The notes under the pieces were generated by a model that saw only the letters and a list, made by a program, of their open reading frames with translations, made no database searches and was not told the DNA's origin. A stretch of DNA of 64,000 nt from Bordetella genomosp. 11 (GTDB taxonomy: Bacteria > Pseudomonadota > Gammaproteobacteria > Burkholderiales > Burkholderiaceae_B). Shown piece after piece: positions 52,251-62,311 of the stretch (within the stretch, counting starts at the first letter, position 1; every line of letters starts with the position of its first letter). The DNA lies in NCBI RefSeq assembly GCF_002261215.1, contig NZ_NEVS01000004.1:2294001-2358000 (forward strand), read 5' to 3'. Made by a program: the position numbers and the translations under genes.

Positions 52251-55200
52251 TTAGCCTATGGTCATCAGGCTCGCATTGCCGCCAGCCGCCGCCGTGTTGA
52301 CGCTGATGGAGCGTTCCGCCACCAGACGGTCGAGCACATAGGATTGCCCTTGTGCCAATGCATCGACCGACAGCCCCTGCACCGATACGATCGGTCCCGG
52401 GCGGGCGGCCACGCGTCCGCTCAGCAACCGCAGCGCATCGCTGTCGCCCTCGAACAGGACAGCCTGGAAATCGGCCGATTCCACATCCTCGTCGCGCGTG
52501 AAGGCCACGCCATCGCGCTGGGCGGGCGGCAGGCCCTGGACGAATTGGCGGGAAACGCCGCCATCGGCGAACAGCACCCGATTACCCGTCGCCTGGGCCG
52601 CCGCCCACTGTGCGCGCGCGCCTTGTTCGGAGGACGCCACACAAAGCACCGTGCCACGGGGCTCCAGCCGGTAGGTATTGGCTTCACCGGTGGGGCCGGG
52701 CAATGTCAGGACAATGGGCATCGCGGAAGCCCCGCCACCTACCGGCAACTGCGAAGGACGCAGCGACAACAGCCTGTACAGATACAGCGGCCCTCCGGCC
52801 TTGGGACCGGTGCCCGACAGCCCCTCGCCGCCGAAGGGCTGCACGCCCACCACCGCGCCGACGATATTGCGATTGACGTACATATTGCCGGCATGCACCC
52901 GGGACGTGACGTGGCCGATGGTTTCGTCGATCCGCGTGTGGACGCCGAAGGTCAGGCCGTATCCCGTGGAATTGATGTCTTCCAGCAGGTTGTCCAGTTG
53001 ATCCCGCTTGTAGCGCACGACGTGCAGTACCGGTCCGAACACTTCACGCTTGAGCTCGCGCACGCTGCCGATTTCGATCAAGGTGGGCGCGACGAAAGTG
53101 CCATTGCGGCAGGCCGGAGATAGCGGAATCTGCGTGACCGGCTTGCCGGCGGTACGCATGCCTTCGATATGGCGTTGTATGCCTTCCCTTGCCTCGTTGT
53201 CGATGACCGGGCCGACATCCGTCGACAGGTGGTCCGGATTGCCGACCCGCAACTCGGCCATGGCACCACGCAGCATTTCCAGCACGCGGTCGGCACTGTC
53301 CTGCTGGACGCACAGCACGCGCAGCGCCGAACAGCGTTGACCGGCGGAATCGAAAGCCGAAGTCAGTACGTCGTAGACGACTTGCTCGGTCAGCGCGGAA
53401 GAGTCCACCACCATCGCGTTCTGGCCGCCCGTTTCGGCGATCAGCGGAATGGTATGGCCGGCATCATCCAGGCGATCGGCCAGACTGCGCGCAATCAGGC
53501 GCGCCACATCGGTGGACCCGGTGAATAGCACGCCCCGGATATCGGGACTGGCCACCAGCGCCGCGCCGACGGTCTCGCCACGGCCGGGAAGCAGTTGCAC
53601 CGCGTCCTCGGGCACGCCCGCCGCACGCAGGATGTCGACGGCCCGTGCCGCGATCAGCGGGGTCTGTTCGGCCGGCTTGGCGATCACCGCATTGCCCGCG
53701 GCCAGCGCCGCGGCCACCTGGCCGGTGAAAATGGCCAAGGGGAAATTCCAGGGACTGATACACAGCACCGGCCCCAGCGGGCGATGAGTGGCATTATCGA
53801 ACTCGCGCTCGGCCTGTTCGGCGTAATAGCGCAGGAAATCGACGGCTTCACGCACTTCGGCAATCGCGTTCGGCAAGGATTTCCCCGCTTCCCGCACAAT
53901 GAGCCCGAGCAGTGTTTGCATCTGCTCTTCCAGCATCTGCGCGGCGCGGCGCAGGCACAGCGCGCGCTCGGTCACCGGCGTGGACTGCCAGATCGACGCG
54001 CCCTGCCCCGCACGGCGCAGCGCCTCCTGCGTCTCGGCTTCGGAGGCCTCGACGACATGGCCGACGATATCGCGGTGGTCCGCGGGGTTGCGCACGGGTA
54101 CGGCACGCGCGTCATCCCATGCATTCGGCCCGACCGTGGGATAGGCGCGCCAGGCCGTCGCCGTGCTGGAAAGCAAGGCGGCGGACAGCGATGCCAGGCG
54201 GTGTTCGTTGCTGAGGTCGAGCCCTTGCGAATTGGCGCGCGCGCCCGAGCGAATGCTGCCGTAAAGCTCGCGCGGCAGCGGGATTTTCTCGTGAGGCGCC
54301 CCCAGCGGGACGATCGCCGACGCCGCTTCCACCGGGTCTTCGATCAATTCGTCGATCGATATGCTGTGGTCGCCGATGCGGTTCACGAAGGACGTATTGG
54401 CGCCGTTCTCCAGCAGCCGGCGAACCAGATAAGCCAGCAGCGTTTCGTGGGTGCCGACGGGCGCATAAATGCGGCAGGGACGATTCAGCTTGCCCTGCGC
54501 CACGGGGCCCACCACTTCCTCGTACAGCGACTCGCCCATGCCGTGCAGGCACTGGAACTCGTACTGGCCCGGATAGTAGTTCTGCCCCGCCAGCTGGTAG
54601 ATCGCGGCAAGGGTATAGGCATTATGGGTGGCGAATTGCGGGAAGACCGCTTCGGGCGCGCCCAGCAGCTTACGCGCGCAGGCCAGGTATGCCACGTCCG
54701 TATAGACCTTGCGCGTATAGACCGGGTAACCCTCCAGGCCGTCCACCTGCGCCCGCTTGATCTCGCTATCCCAATACGCGCCCTTGACCAGCCGTATCAT
54801 CAGGCGATGGCGGCTGCGGCGCGCCAGATCGATGACGTAGTCGATAACGAACGGCGCGCGCTTCTGGTAGGCCTGGATCACGAAGCCGATACCGTTCCAG
54901 CCTTCCAGCTCCGGGTCGAAGCACAGCGCTTCCAGCAGATCCAGTGAAATTTCGAGGCGGTCCGCTTCTTCCGCATCGATGTTCAGACCGATGTCGTAGC
55001 CGCGCGCCAGGCGCGTCAGCGACTGCACGCGCGGCAGCAGCTCCGCCATGACACGGTCGCGCTGTGCGCGCGAATACCGCGGATGCAAGGCCGAGAGCTT
55101 GATGGAAATGCCGGGCCCCTGGTAGATGCCCCGTCCCGCGGCCGCCTTGCCGATGGCATGGATGGCCTGCTCGTACGACGCAAAGTAGCGGTCGGCGTCC

Positions 55201-56063
55201 GCCGATGTGGTCGCCGCCTCGCCCAGCATGTCGTAGGAATAGCTGAAGCCCTTGGCTTCCATTTTGCGATTATTGGCCAGGGCCTCCGATATGGTCTGGC
55301 CGGACACGAACTGCTCGCCCATCATGCGCATGGCGATGTTCACACCCTTGCGGATCAGGGGCTCGCCGCCCTTGCCGATGAGACGTGTCAAGGCGCGCGA
55401 AAGGGATTGTTCGCTGTTCACCGCCACCAGCTTGCCGGTAAGCATCAGGCCCCACGTCGCGGCATTCACGAACAGCGAAGGCGATTCGCCGACGTGCGAG
55501 CGCCAGTCTCCCCGCGCCACCTTGTCGCGGATCAGGGCATCGCGCGTGGCACGATCCGGGATGCGCAGCAGGGCTTCGGCCAGGCACATCAGGGCCACGC
55601 CCTCCTGGCTGGACAGGGAAAACTCCTGGATCAGCCCTTCCACCCCGCCGCCGGTACGTTTTTCCCGCAGGGCCCGCACCAGGCTGGCCGCCATGGCGTG
55701 GATTTTTTCCGGGTTGGGCATCCGCGCCTGTCCCAGCAGGAGCGGAACGCATTCCGGCTCGGGTCGCCGATAGGCCGCGGTGATGGCCGCGCGCAAGACG
55801 GATTGCGACTGCACGTCCTGACCGAACTCGAAAAAAGGCGGCACCTGGGCCTGCGGTTGCAGCTCGGGCTCTTCGGCGGGTCCCTCTCCCCCGGTGAAGT
55901 GCGCAATTTCAGCCGGCAACTGACCACGCTCGATACGGTCGAGATAAGCCACAATGGCTTGCTTGTGCAGCCAATGCGGCGTGCACTTCAGTTTGGATGC
56001 CGCGTCCTTCAGACGGTCGCGCAACGTTTCGTCGACTTTGACGCCAAGAGTGGTAGTGCCCAT
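52251..56063 (-). CDS. putA: Trifunctional PutA: repressor, proline dehydrogenase, glutamate-semialdehyde dehydrogenase
   Basis: Oxidises proline to glutamate in two steps and, in this form, also represses put genes. The 1270-residue product starts with a ribbon-helix-helix domain (TTLGVKVDETLRDRLKDAA, residues 3-21, to about 47). The flavin-dependent proline dehydrogenase barrel covers about 170-570, with GPGISIKLSALHPRY near 319. The aldehyde dehydrogenase covers about 640-1120: IAETGGQNAMV near 880 and catalytic Cys in SAGQRCSALRV near 917. A further C-terminal domain follows. The DNA-binding domain makes GGTTA repeats upstream plausible operators. No putP is seen nearby. Confidence 0.97.
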   Translation of the reverse strand: MGTTTLGVKVDETLRDRLKDAASKLKCTPHWLHKQAIVAYLDRIERGQLPAEIAHFTGGEGPAEEPELQPQAQVPPFFEFGQDVQSQSVLRAAITAAYRRPEPECVPLLLGQARMPNPEKIHAMAASLVRALREKRTGGGVEGLIQEFSLSSQEGVALMCLAEALLRIPDRATRDALIRDKVARGDWRSHVGESPSLFVNAATWGLMLTGKLVAVNSEQSLSRALTRLIGKGGEPLIRKGVNIAMRMMGEQFVSGQTISEALANNRKMEAKGFSYSYDMLGEAATTSADADRYFASYEQAIHAIGKAAAGRGIYQGPGISIKLSALHPRYSRAQRDRVMAELLPRVQSLTRLARGYDIGLNIDAEEADRLEISLDLLEALCFDPELEGWNGIGFVIQAYQKRAPFVIDYVIDLARRSRHRLMIRLVKGAYWDSEIKRAQVDGLEGYPVYTRKVYTDVAYLACARKLLGAPEAVFPQFATHNAYTLAAIYQLAGQNYYPGQYEFQCLHGMGESLYEEVVGPVAQGKLNRPCRIYAPVGTHETLLAYLVRRLLENGANTSFVNRIGDHSISIDELIEDPVEAASAIVPLGAPHEKIPLPRELYGSIRSGARANSQGLDLSNEHRLASLSAALLSSTATAWRAYPTVGPNAWDDARAVPVRNPADHRDIVGHVVEASEAETQEALRRAGQGASIWQSTPVTERALCLRRAAQMLEEQMQTLLGLIVREAGKSLPNAIAEVREAVDFLRYYAEQAEREFDNATHRPLGPVLCISPWNFPLAIFTGQVAAALAAGNAVIAKPAEQTPLIAARAVDILRAAGVPEDAVQLLPGRGETVGAALVASPDIRGVLFTGSTDVARLIARSLADRLDDAGHTIPLIAETGGQNAMVVDSSALTEQVVYDVLTSAFDSAGQRCSALRVLCVQQDSADRVLEMLRGAMAELRVGNPDHLSTDVGPVIDNEAREGIQRHIEGMRTAGKPVTQIPLSPACRNGTFVAPTLIEIGSVRELKREVFGPVLHVVRYKRDQLDNLLEDINSTGYGLTFGVHTRIDETIGHVTSRVHAGNMYVNRNIVGAVVGVQPFGGEGLSGTGPKAGGPLYLYRLLSLRPSQLPVGGGASAMPIVLTLPGPTGEANTYRLEPRGTVLCVASSEQGARAQWAAAQATGNRVLFADGGVSRQFVQGLPPAQRDGVAFTRDEDVESADFQAVLFEGDSDALRLLSGRVAARPGPIVSVQGLSVDALAQGQSYVLDRLVAERSISVNTAAAGGNASLMTIG

Positions 56064-56142
56064 GCTGGCTTGATACTCGCTATTTCTTGAAAAGGGCTGG
56101 ATAGACCTCGCCCAAGGCGGAGGTTCACCGCGATAGTAGGCG

Positions 56143-56180
56143 GGTTACACCTAACCGAGTATTAAGGTTAACCCTAGGTT
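56143..56180 (-). promoter_or_regulatory. Cluster of GGTTA half-sites upstream of putA, candidate PutA operator
   Basis: An inverted repeat GGTTA-CACC-TAACC (56143-56156), a perfect palindrome GGTTAACC (56166-56173), and a third pair AACC-CTA-GGTT (56170-56180, overlapping) lie 80-117 bases upstream of the putA start. E. coli PutA binds GGTTGCA-type half-sites by general knowledge, and this PutA keeps the N-terminal ribbon-helix-helix domain. Assignment as its operator is inference; the region also lies 54 bases downstream of... the pqiC side being at 56238, beyond pqiC's stop codon. Confidence 0.5.
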
Positions 56181-56237
56181 TCCTCAGCACTTCTCTCGAG
56201 TGGAGACCGTCGGGCCAGCCTCCATTCCAGCGATCAT

Positions 56238-56900
56238 TCAGCCGACATCGCAGCCCTTGAGTTGCACCGCCTCGCTGCCGGCCTGGGCGCGGGCTCCTCC
56301 CGCCCGGATACCGCTGGCGATGGTCGCCGCCAAATCGGCGGTCGCCCTCTGCTGCGCGGCCACCGCACGCGCGGGCGTAGCGCCATCCAGGGGAACGTGA
56401 ATCACACTGCGGCACAGCAGCGTCTGGCCCGGCAGGTTCAAAGGCCGCACCCGCCAGGTCGCATCCAGTACCGCCTCGCCATGCGCCGTCGCATCGAAGC
56501 GCTGCACATCCAGTTGGACTCGCCACACAGCCGCGTTGGCGGGCGCGTTAATGGATTGCACATCGACCACGCCCAGATCGCGCACCAGGTTATAGGACAA
56601 GGCGCCACGGATTTCGTCGGAAAGGGGAGCCGTCCAGCGATCGGAGTAATACGCCGCGACCACGCCGTCGGCTTCGCGCAGCATGATCTGGGGCTGATCG
56701 GCCTGCGGCGGCACGGTGACAGGCAGGACATCCAGCAGGAAAGGCGGCTTGCCGCCATCCGACGGGGCCGCCGCGCGCGACTCCTGGCCGGCATCCGGCC
56801 TAAGCAGAGTGTAGTAATGCACCGGGGGAGAAGTAGAGCACCCGGCCAGCGCGGCCCCAAGTACCGCCGGTGTGAGCACGCGTCGAATCGTCGAGTTCAT
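56238..56900 (-). CDS. pqiC: PqiC, outer-membrane lipoprotein of the PqiABC system (DUF330/ABC-type auxiliary)
   Basis: PqiC is a lipoprotein thought to anchor the PqiB needle at the outer membrane. The 220-residue product has a lipobox LAGC with Cys21 after a short hydrophobic signal. The mature part shows the family pattern: YYTLLRPD near 30, LLDVLPVTVPPQADQPQIMLR near 55, and YYSDRWTAPLSDEIRGALSYNL near 84. Its start overlaps pqiB by four bases. It is the last gene of clpA-pqiABC. Confidence 0.9.
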   Translation of the reverse strand: MNSTIRRVLTPAVLGAALAGCSTSPPVHYYTLLRPDAGQESRAAAPSDGGKPPFLLDVLPVTVPPQADQPQIMLREADGVVAAYYSDRWTAPLSDEIRGALSYNLVRDLGVVDVQSINAPANAAVWRVQLDVQRFDATAHGEAVLDATWRVRPLNLPGQTLLCRSVIHVPLDGATPARAVAAQQRATADLAATIASGIRAGGARAQAGSEAVQLKGCDVG

Positions 56901-58594
56901 CGTGGGCTCCTGGTATTACCGTAGTTGGGCAACGGATCCGGCCCACGACCGCGTAGCAGGGCCTCCGGATTGGTCTGAAGATAGTCAGCCAGCGCCCGCA
57001 GCGAGCGCGCCGCCCTCGATAGCTCGTCCATCGCATTCTGCGCGTTGAGCGGCAAGGGCGAATCCGGAGCCAACAGATTACCCAAATCGGCGAGGGATTT
57101 GTTGGCTTGTTTGAGCAATGCCTCCGCCTGCGGAGCGAGCTGCTTGTCCAGGCGTGCCGTCAGGCGCGCGGTATTCGCCAGCGTCTGCTGCAAATCCGTG
57201 CCTATTTTGTCGAACGGGATCTTGTCCAGCTTGGCCGCGACATTGGCGATCTGTTGCTGCAATTGGTCCAGGTTCCCAGGCTGCGTCGGAATCCTCGCCG
57301 GTGTGGACATCTCGAATGCCACCGGCTTGGCGTTCGGAAACACATCCAGCGCGACATACAGCTGGCCGGTCAACAGATTCGAACTGCGCAGCTGTGCCCG
57401 CAATCCGTGCTGCACCATGGAGCCCAACAGACGGCCACCCGGGTGTGTGGTGCCTTCCCCGCCGGCCTTTTTATCCTCTCGCTCGGAATATTCGCGCACC
57501 CGATCAAAGACAGCCCCGAGCCGCTGGGGGTACAGATTGGCATGGACAAGCGCGAAGAAGCGCTTCGACGCGCGGTCGAAATCCATACTGATGGAGTCCA
57601 CCTGCCCCAGCACCACACCATTGAAATCGATGGGCGCACCCACGCTCAGGCCGCGTATCGATTGGTCGAAGCGCATGACGATGGGGAACGGCTCCCCGTC
57701 CTGCTTCGCCTGGGCGGCGGCCTCCGTGCCGTATAGCGTAAACACCGTATCCGCCTTGGCCGGTGTTTCCGTCGTGTCATCATCCGGCTGGCCGAAGGCG
57801 ATGCCGCCCACGGCCACGGACAGCAGGGACTGCGTGCGTACCTTCAGGCCATCGGCGTTAAGGGTGAAATCCACACCGCTGGCATTCCAGAAGTGCGTAT
57901 CGGTAGTCACGAACTTGTCGTTGGGCGCATCGACGAACAACTGGATGTTCACGAACTTGCCGGTAGGGTCCAATTGGTATCCGATCACCTGCCCCACACT
58001 GATGCGCCGGTAATAGACCGGCGAGCCCACGTCCAGGGACCCCAGATCCATGGCCCGCACCGTGAACCGCTTGCCCGGCCGGTCGTGGGTGACTTCAGGC
58101 GGTGTCTCCAGTCCGACGAACTCCGTTTTTTCTTCATCCGACGCCGACTTTGTCGCGTCCTTGCCATTCTTGGCATCCACACCGATATAAGCGCCGGAGA
58201 GCAACGTACCGAGACCGGAAACGCCGCTAAGGCCCAGGCGCGGCCGCACGACCCAGAATTGCGTGCCTTCCCGCGCGATGCTGGCAGCCTCCTTGACCAG
58301 ATCCGCCTTGACGATCACCTGGGACCGGTCTTCGCTGAGATGGATGCTGCGCACCGTGCCGATATTGACGTCCTTGTAACGGACCTGGGTCTTGCCGACT
58401 TCCAGGCCCTCCGCCGTCTTGAAGGTGATGGTGACGGTAGGTCCGGATTCCCACCACGTCTTGGCAACCAGGGAGAGCCCGGCGACCGCGGCGACGAATG
58501 GTACTAGCCAGATCCAGGAAATACGGCGCTTGCGCCGGGTGACCTCCGGAGTCCGGATCCCTGGGTTGTCTCCGGACGATGCTGGGTCTGACAT
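56897..58594 (-). CDS. pqiB: PqiB, MCE-domain membrane-spanning protein
   Basis: PqiB forms a long hydrophobic tube across the periplasm for lipid movement between membranes. The 565-residue product has one N-terminal span at about 27-46 (WIWLVPFVAAVAGLSLVA). Three MCE domains follow, beginning near residues 50 (PTVTITFKTAEGLEVG), 165 (GKRFTVRAMDLGSLDVG) and 300 (FPIVMRFDQSIRGLSVG). A long C-terminal coiled coil follows at about 445-545. Length and domain count match E. coli PqiB (546, three MCE domains). Confidence 0.95.
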   Translation of the reverse strand: MSDPASSGDNPGIRTPEVTRRKRRISWIWLVPFVAAVAGLSLVAKTWWESGPTVTITFKTAEGLEVGKTQVRYKDVNIGTVRSIHLSEDRSQVIVKADLVKEAASIAREGTQFWVVRPRLGLSGVSGLGTLLSGAYIGVDAKNGKDATKSASDEEKTEFVGLETPPEVTHDRPGKRFTVRAMDLGSLDVGSPVYYRRISVGQVIGYQLDPTGKFVNIQLFVDAPNDKFVTTDTHFWNASGVDFTLNADGLKVRTQSLLSVAVGGIAFGQPDDDTTETPAKADTVFTLYGTEAAAQAKQDGEPFPIVMRFDQSIRGLSVGAPIDFNGVVLGQVDSISMDFDRASKRFFALVHANLYPQRLGAVFDRVREYSEREDKKAGGEGTTHPGGRLLGSMVQHGLRAQLRSSNLLTGQLYVALDVFPNAKPVAFEMSTPARIPTQPGNLDQLQQQIANVAAKLDKIPFDKIGTDLQQTLANTARLTARLDKQLAPQAEALLKQANKSLADLGNLLAPDSPLPLNAQNAMDELSRAARSLRALADYLQTNPEALLRGRGPDPLPNYGNTRSPR

Positions 58595-58606
58595 ACAGCT
58601 GCTTCC

Positions 58607-59953
58607 TTATTCCTCTTGTTTGTGGATCGCATTGCCCAAGGCCTGCATGGCCGACGGCGGATTGGCCGCCGGGTGGGCAACCCGGGGCGACAACGGCGTC
58701 GCATGATCGGCCTCATCGGCGGCCATATCCCAACCGTACCGCGGATCGAAGCTCATTGCGGCCAGCATGGTCAAAATGACAACCGTACCAAAAGCGCCGG
58801 CCCCAGCCCCAGCGCTGATAGTCATCAAGCCCTGGAAATGCGCGAGCGCGGCCAGCAGGATGACGACAAATACGTCCAGCATCGACCATTGACCGATGAA
58901 CTCCACCATACCGTACAAACGCGTGCGCTGACGCAGCCCCGTCGCGCTGCCCCGCTGCACCTTCCATGCCAGCACGGCAAGCGCCAGCAGCTTGGTCAGC
59001 GGCACCATCACGCTGGCGACGAAGACAATCAAGGCGATATCCCACGAGCCGGTTTGCCACAGTTCGATCACACCGCCCAGTATCGTGTGCCCGCTGTCGC
59101 CGAAAATCGACTCGATATTCATGACGGGCAGGACATTGGCCGGAATATAAAGAATCGCCGCCGCGATGAGCAACGCCCAGGTCCTGGCCAAGTGATCCGG
59201 TTTACGCAGATGCAGCGGGCTGTCGCACCGAACGCAGCGATGCGGCGAATCCGGATGCGCGCGAGGCAAAGCCTGTACCTGCCCGCACACATGGCACCCG
59301 GCCAATGCATCGCCCGGGCGGGTATGAGGAATATGCAGATCCACGGCCCCTGCCCGCTCCGCATAATGCCAGAGCGATTGCGAAGAAAGACGGCCCAGCG
59401 TGGTCAATAATATGGTCAACAGGGCAAAACCGGCCAGCCCGACCCCGGGCGACACCGACGCCATCCCGGCCAGCTTTACGACAGCGACAAGCACGCCCAA
59501 CACGAATACCGGGACCATGCTCCACGGCGCGAGCAGGCGCAACATACGGGTAGAGGAAGCGAAGGCGGGAGGACGGGCGCCCGTCGAGAGGGGGTAAAGC
59601 ACCCAGACCAGCAATACCAGTTGCAGCAATGGGAGGACCAGCCCGGCCAGGCCGGTCATGACCGCAACGACCTCATGACCCTGCCGCCACGTGACGAGAA
59701 CCGCCTCCGGCAATGAGGCCGCCTGCACCATACCCTGCACGCGCATGATGGCGACAGGATAGGCATTGGCGATGATGAAAACAATCAGGGCGGCGAGCGC
59801 AAGCGCAAGCCACCCCGAGGGATGAAGGCCACTGTAGCGCCACAGCACCGAGCCGCAGCGACTGCAGGAAGCCTGTTCACCTGGCCTCAGCTCCTGGCGG
59901 CGGTAGATCGTGCCGCAATGCTCGCAGGAGATAAGAGGCGATGTCGACGCCAT
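58607..59953 (-). CDS. pqiA: PqiA, integral inner-membrane partner of PqiB
   Basis: PqiA is the membrane component of the Pqi lipid transport pathway. The 448-residue product has two halves, each with a zinc-ribbon-like Cys pair set (CEHC and CSRC near residues 9-34; CHVC and CVRC near 214-235) followed by about four membrane spans. The duplicated form matches E. coli PqiA (417). It overlaps the clpA stop codon by one base (TAATG) and lies 12 bases before pqiB. Confidence 0.94.
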   Translation of the reverse strand: MASTSPLISCEHCGTIYRRQELRPGEQASCSRCGSVLWRYSGLHPSGWLALALAALIVFIIANAYPVAIMRVQGMVQAASLPEAVLVTWRQGHEVVAVMTGLAGLVLPLLQLVLLVWVLYPLSTGARPPAFASSTRMLRLLAPWSMVPVFVLGVLVAVVKLAGMASVSPGVGLAGFALLTILLTTLGRLSSQSLWHYAERAGAVDLHIPHTRPGDALAGCHVCGQVQALPRAHPDSPHRCVRCDSPLHLRKPDHLARTWALLIAAAILYIPANVLPVMNIESIFGDSGHTILGGVIELWQTGSWDIALIVFVASVMVPLTKLLALAVLAWKVQRGSATGLRQRTRLYGMVEFIGQWSMLDVFVVILLAALAHFQGLMTISAGAGAGAFGTVVILTMLAAMSFDPRYGWDMAADEADHATPLSPRVAHPAANPPSAMQALGNAIHKQEE

Positions 59954-62256
59954 TACTCCGCCAGCGCGACTTCCTGCGCATCCGGCGCGTCCGAAGCCGG
60001 CTTATCACCGAAGGTAAGTGACACCTTGCCCTCCTGATCGAGATCCACCGTGACCGAGCCGCCATCGACCAGTTTGCCGAACAACAGCTCGTCGGCCAGG
60101 GCGCGGCGTATCGTGTCCTGGATCAGGCGCTGCATCGGACGTGCACCCATGAGCGGATCGAACCCCTCTTTCGCGAGATGATCGCGCAAGGCTTCCGTGA
60201 AAACGGCGTCGACGCGGCGCTCATGCAACTGGTCTTCCAGCTGCATCAGGAACTTGTCGACCACGCGCAGGATGATTTCGCGCGAAAGCGGTGCGAAGGG
60301 GATGATGGCATCCAGACGGTTGCGGAATTCCGGAGTGAACATCCGGCGGATCTCCGCCATCTCGTCGCCCACCACCCGCGCATTGTTGAAGCCGATCGAC
60401 GGACGGTTCAACGTTTCCGCGCCGGCGTTCGTGGTCATGATCAGGATGACATTGCGGAAATCGGCCTTGCGTCCGTTGTTGTCCGTCAACGTGCCGTGGT
60501 CCATGACCTGCAGCAGGATGTTGAAAACGTCCGGGTGCGCCTTTTCGATTTCATCGAGCAGCAGCACACAGTGCGGCTGCTTGGTGATCGCTTCGGTCAG
60601 GAGACCGCCCTGGTCGAAGCCGACATATCCCGGCGGGGCGCCGATCAGGCGCGACACCGCGTGCCGTTCCATGTATTCGGACATATCGAAGCGCAGCAGC
60701 TCCACACCCATGGTGAATGCCAGCTGGCGCGCTACTTCGGTCTTGCCCACGCCGGTCGGGCCGGAGAACAGGAAAGCACCGATCGGTTTCTCGGGCTTGC
60801 CCAGACCGGAACGCGCCATTTTGATCGAGGCGGAAAGAGCCTCGATGGCGTTGTCCTGCCCGAACACTACCGTCTTCAGATCGCGATCCAGCGTGGCCAG
60901 CTTGCTGCGATCGTCGTTGGATACGGATTGCGGCGGAATGCGGGCGATCTTCGAGACGATATTCTCGATATCGACCTTGCCGATCACCTTCTTCTGGCGC
61001 GAACGAGGCAGCAGGCGCTGCGCGGCACCCGCTTCGTCGATCACATCGATGGCCTTGTCCGGCAGATGGCGATCGTTGATATGGCGCGCCGACAACTCGG
61101 CGGCCGCCAACAGCGCCGCGGCCGAATAGCGGACATTATGGTGTTCTTCGAAACGGGTCTTCAAGCCACGCAGAATCTGCACAGTTTGTTCGACGCTGGG
61201 TTCGCTGACATCGATCTTCTGGAAGCGGCGCGACAAGGCGTGGTCTTTTTCGAAGACCCCACGATATTCCGTGTAGGTGGTCGCGCCGATGCACTTGAGC
61301 TGGCCGGACGACAACGCCGGCTTGAGCAGATTCGAGGCATCCAGCGTCCCGCCCGACGCGGAGCCCGCGCCGATCAGGGTATGGATTTCGTCGATGAACA
61401 GAATCGCATCGGGATTGCCGCGCAATTGCTTGAGCACGCCCTTCAGGCGCTGTTCGAAATCGCCGCGGTATTTGGTCCCGGCCAGCAACGCGCCCATATC
61501 CAACGCATAAACCTGGGCTGCCTGCAGAATTTCCGGCACTTCGCCACGGGTGATGCGCCAGGCAAGGCCTTCCGCGATCGCGGTCTTGCCCACGCCCGCT
61601 TCGCCCACCAGCAAAGGATTGTTCTTGCGGCGCCGGCAGAGAACCTGGATAACGCGTTCGACTTCGGATTCGCGGCCAATCAGCGGATCGATGCGGCCCG
61701 CAAGGGCAGCGGCGTTCAGGTCCGTCGCATACTGGTCCAACGGCGACTGGCGGGACTCGCCCTGTTCCTCGGGATTGGGCTGCTGTTCCTTTTGCGAGGC
61801 GGCCGATTCGACTTGCGGCTGCTTGGTGATCCCGTGCGACAGGAAGTTGACCACGTCCAGGCGCGTCACCCCCTGCTGCTGCAGGTAATACACCGCGTGC
61901 GAATCCTTCTCGCCGAAAATCGCCACCAGCACATTCGCGCCGGTCACGGGCTTCTTGCCGCTGCCGCCGGCCGAAACATGCATGATCGCGCGCTGAATGA
62001 CACGCTGGAAGCCCAGCGTCGGCTGGGTGTCCACCTCGGCGCCGCTGGGAATGACAGGCGTGTTCTCGTTCACGAACTGACGCAGATTGCGACGCAGGTC
62101 GTCGAGATTGGCGGCGCAAGCGCGCAGCACTTCCACCGCGGAAGCGTTGTCGAGCAGCGATAACAGTAGATGCTCTACTGTAATAAATTCGTGCCGGGCC
62201 GAACGGGCCTCGACGAATGCCATATGCAGGCTAACTTCAAGCTCTTGGGAAATCAC
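59953..62256 (-). CDS. clpA: ClpA, ATPase subunit of the ClpAP protease
   Basis: An unfoldase with two AAA+ modules that feeds ClpP. The start is GTG at 62256 ([19 protein letters not shown]), which matches the usual ClpA N-terminus and has GGAGGA five bases upstream; upstream ATG codons add non-homologous residues. The product has 767 residues (E. coli 758). It has a Clp N domain at 1-140, Walker A GEAGVGKT near 215 and GPTGVGKT near 497, and the ClpP-docking IGF in PSIGFNNAR near 615. No clpS lies in front; the upstream gene is pbpC. It is coupled to pqiA. Confidence 0.96.
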   Translation of the reverse strand: MISQELEVSLHMAFVEARSARHEFITVEHLLLSLLDNASAVEVLRACAANLDDLRRNLRQFVNENTPVIPSGAEVDTQPTLGFQRVIQRAIMHVSAGGSGKKPVTGANVLVAIFGEKDSHAVYYLQQQGVTRLDVVNFLSHGITKQPQVESAASQKEQQPNPEEQGESRQSPLDQYATDLNAAALAGRIDPLIGRESEVERVIQVLCRRRKNNPLLVGEAGVGKTAIAEGLAWRITRGEVPEILQAAQVYALDMGALLAGTKYRGDFEQRLKGVLKQLRGNPDAILFIDEIHTLIGAGSASGGTLDASNLLKPALSSGQLKCIGATTYTEYRGVFEKDHALSRRFQKIDVSEPSVEQTVQILRGLKTRFEEHHNVRYSAAALLAAAELSARHINDRHLPDKAIDVIDEAGAAQRLLPRSRQKKVIGKVDIENIVSKIARIPPQSVSNDDRSKLATLDRDLKTVVFGQDNAIEALSASIKMARSGLGKPEKPIGAFLFSGPTGVGKTEVARQLAFTMGVELLRFDMSEYMERHAVSRLIGAPPGYVGFDQGGLLTEAITKQPHCVLLLDEIEKAHPDVFNILLQVMDHGTLTDNNGRKADFRNVILIMTTNAGAETLNRPSIGFNNARVVGDEMAEIRRMFTPEFRNRLDAIIPFAPLSREIILRVVDKFLMQLEDQLHERRVDAVFTEALRDHLAKEGFDPLMGARPMQRLIQDTIRRALADELLFGKLVDGGSVTVDLDQEGKVSLTFGDKPASDAPDAQEVALAE

Positions 62257-62311
62257 GCTTCCTCCATAACGCATCGAAGCGGACAAAAACACAATTCATA
62301 TTCTATGCCTA

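Noticed and set aside
53595..54947. 450-codon open frame antisense to putA
   Set aside because: Shadow of the proline dehydrogenase/ALDH coding sequence.
60178..62163. 661-codon open frame antisense to clpA
   Set aside because: Shadow; clpA motifs are intact on the minus strand.
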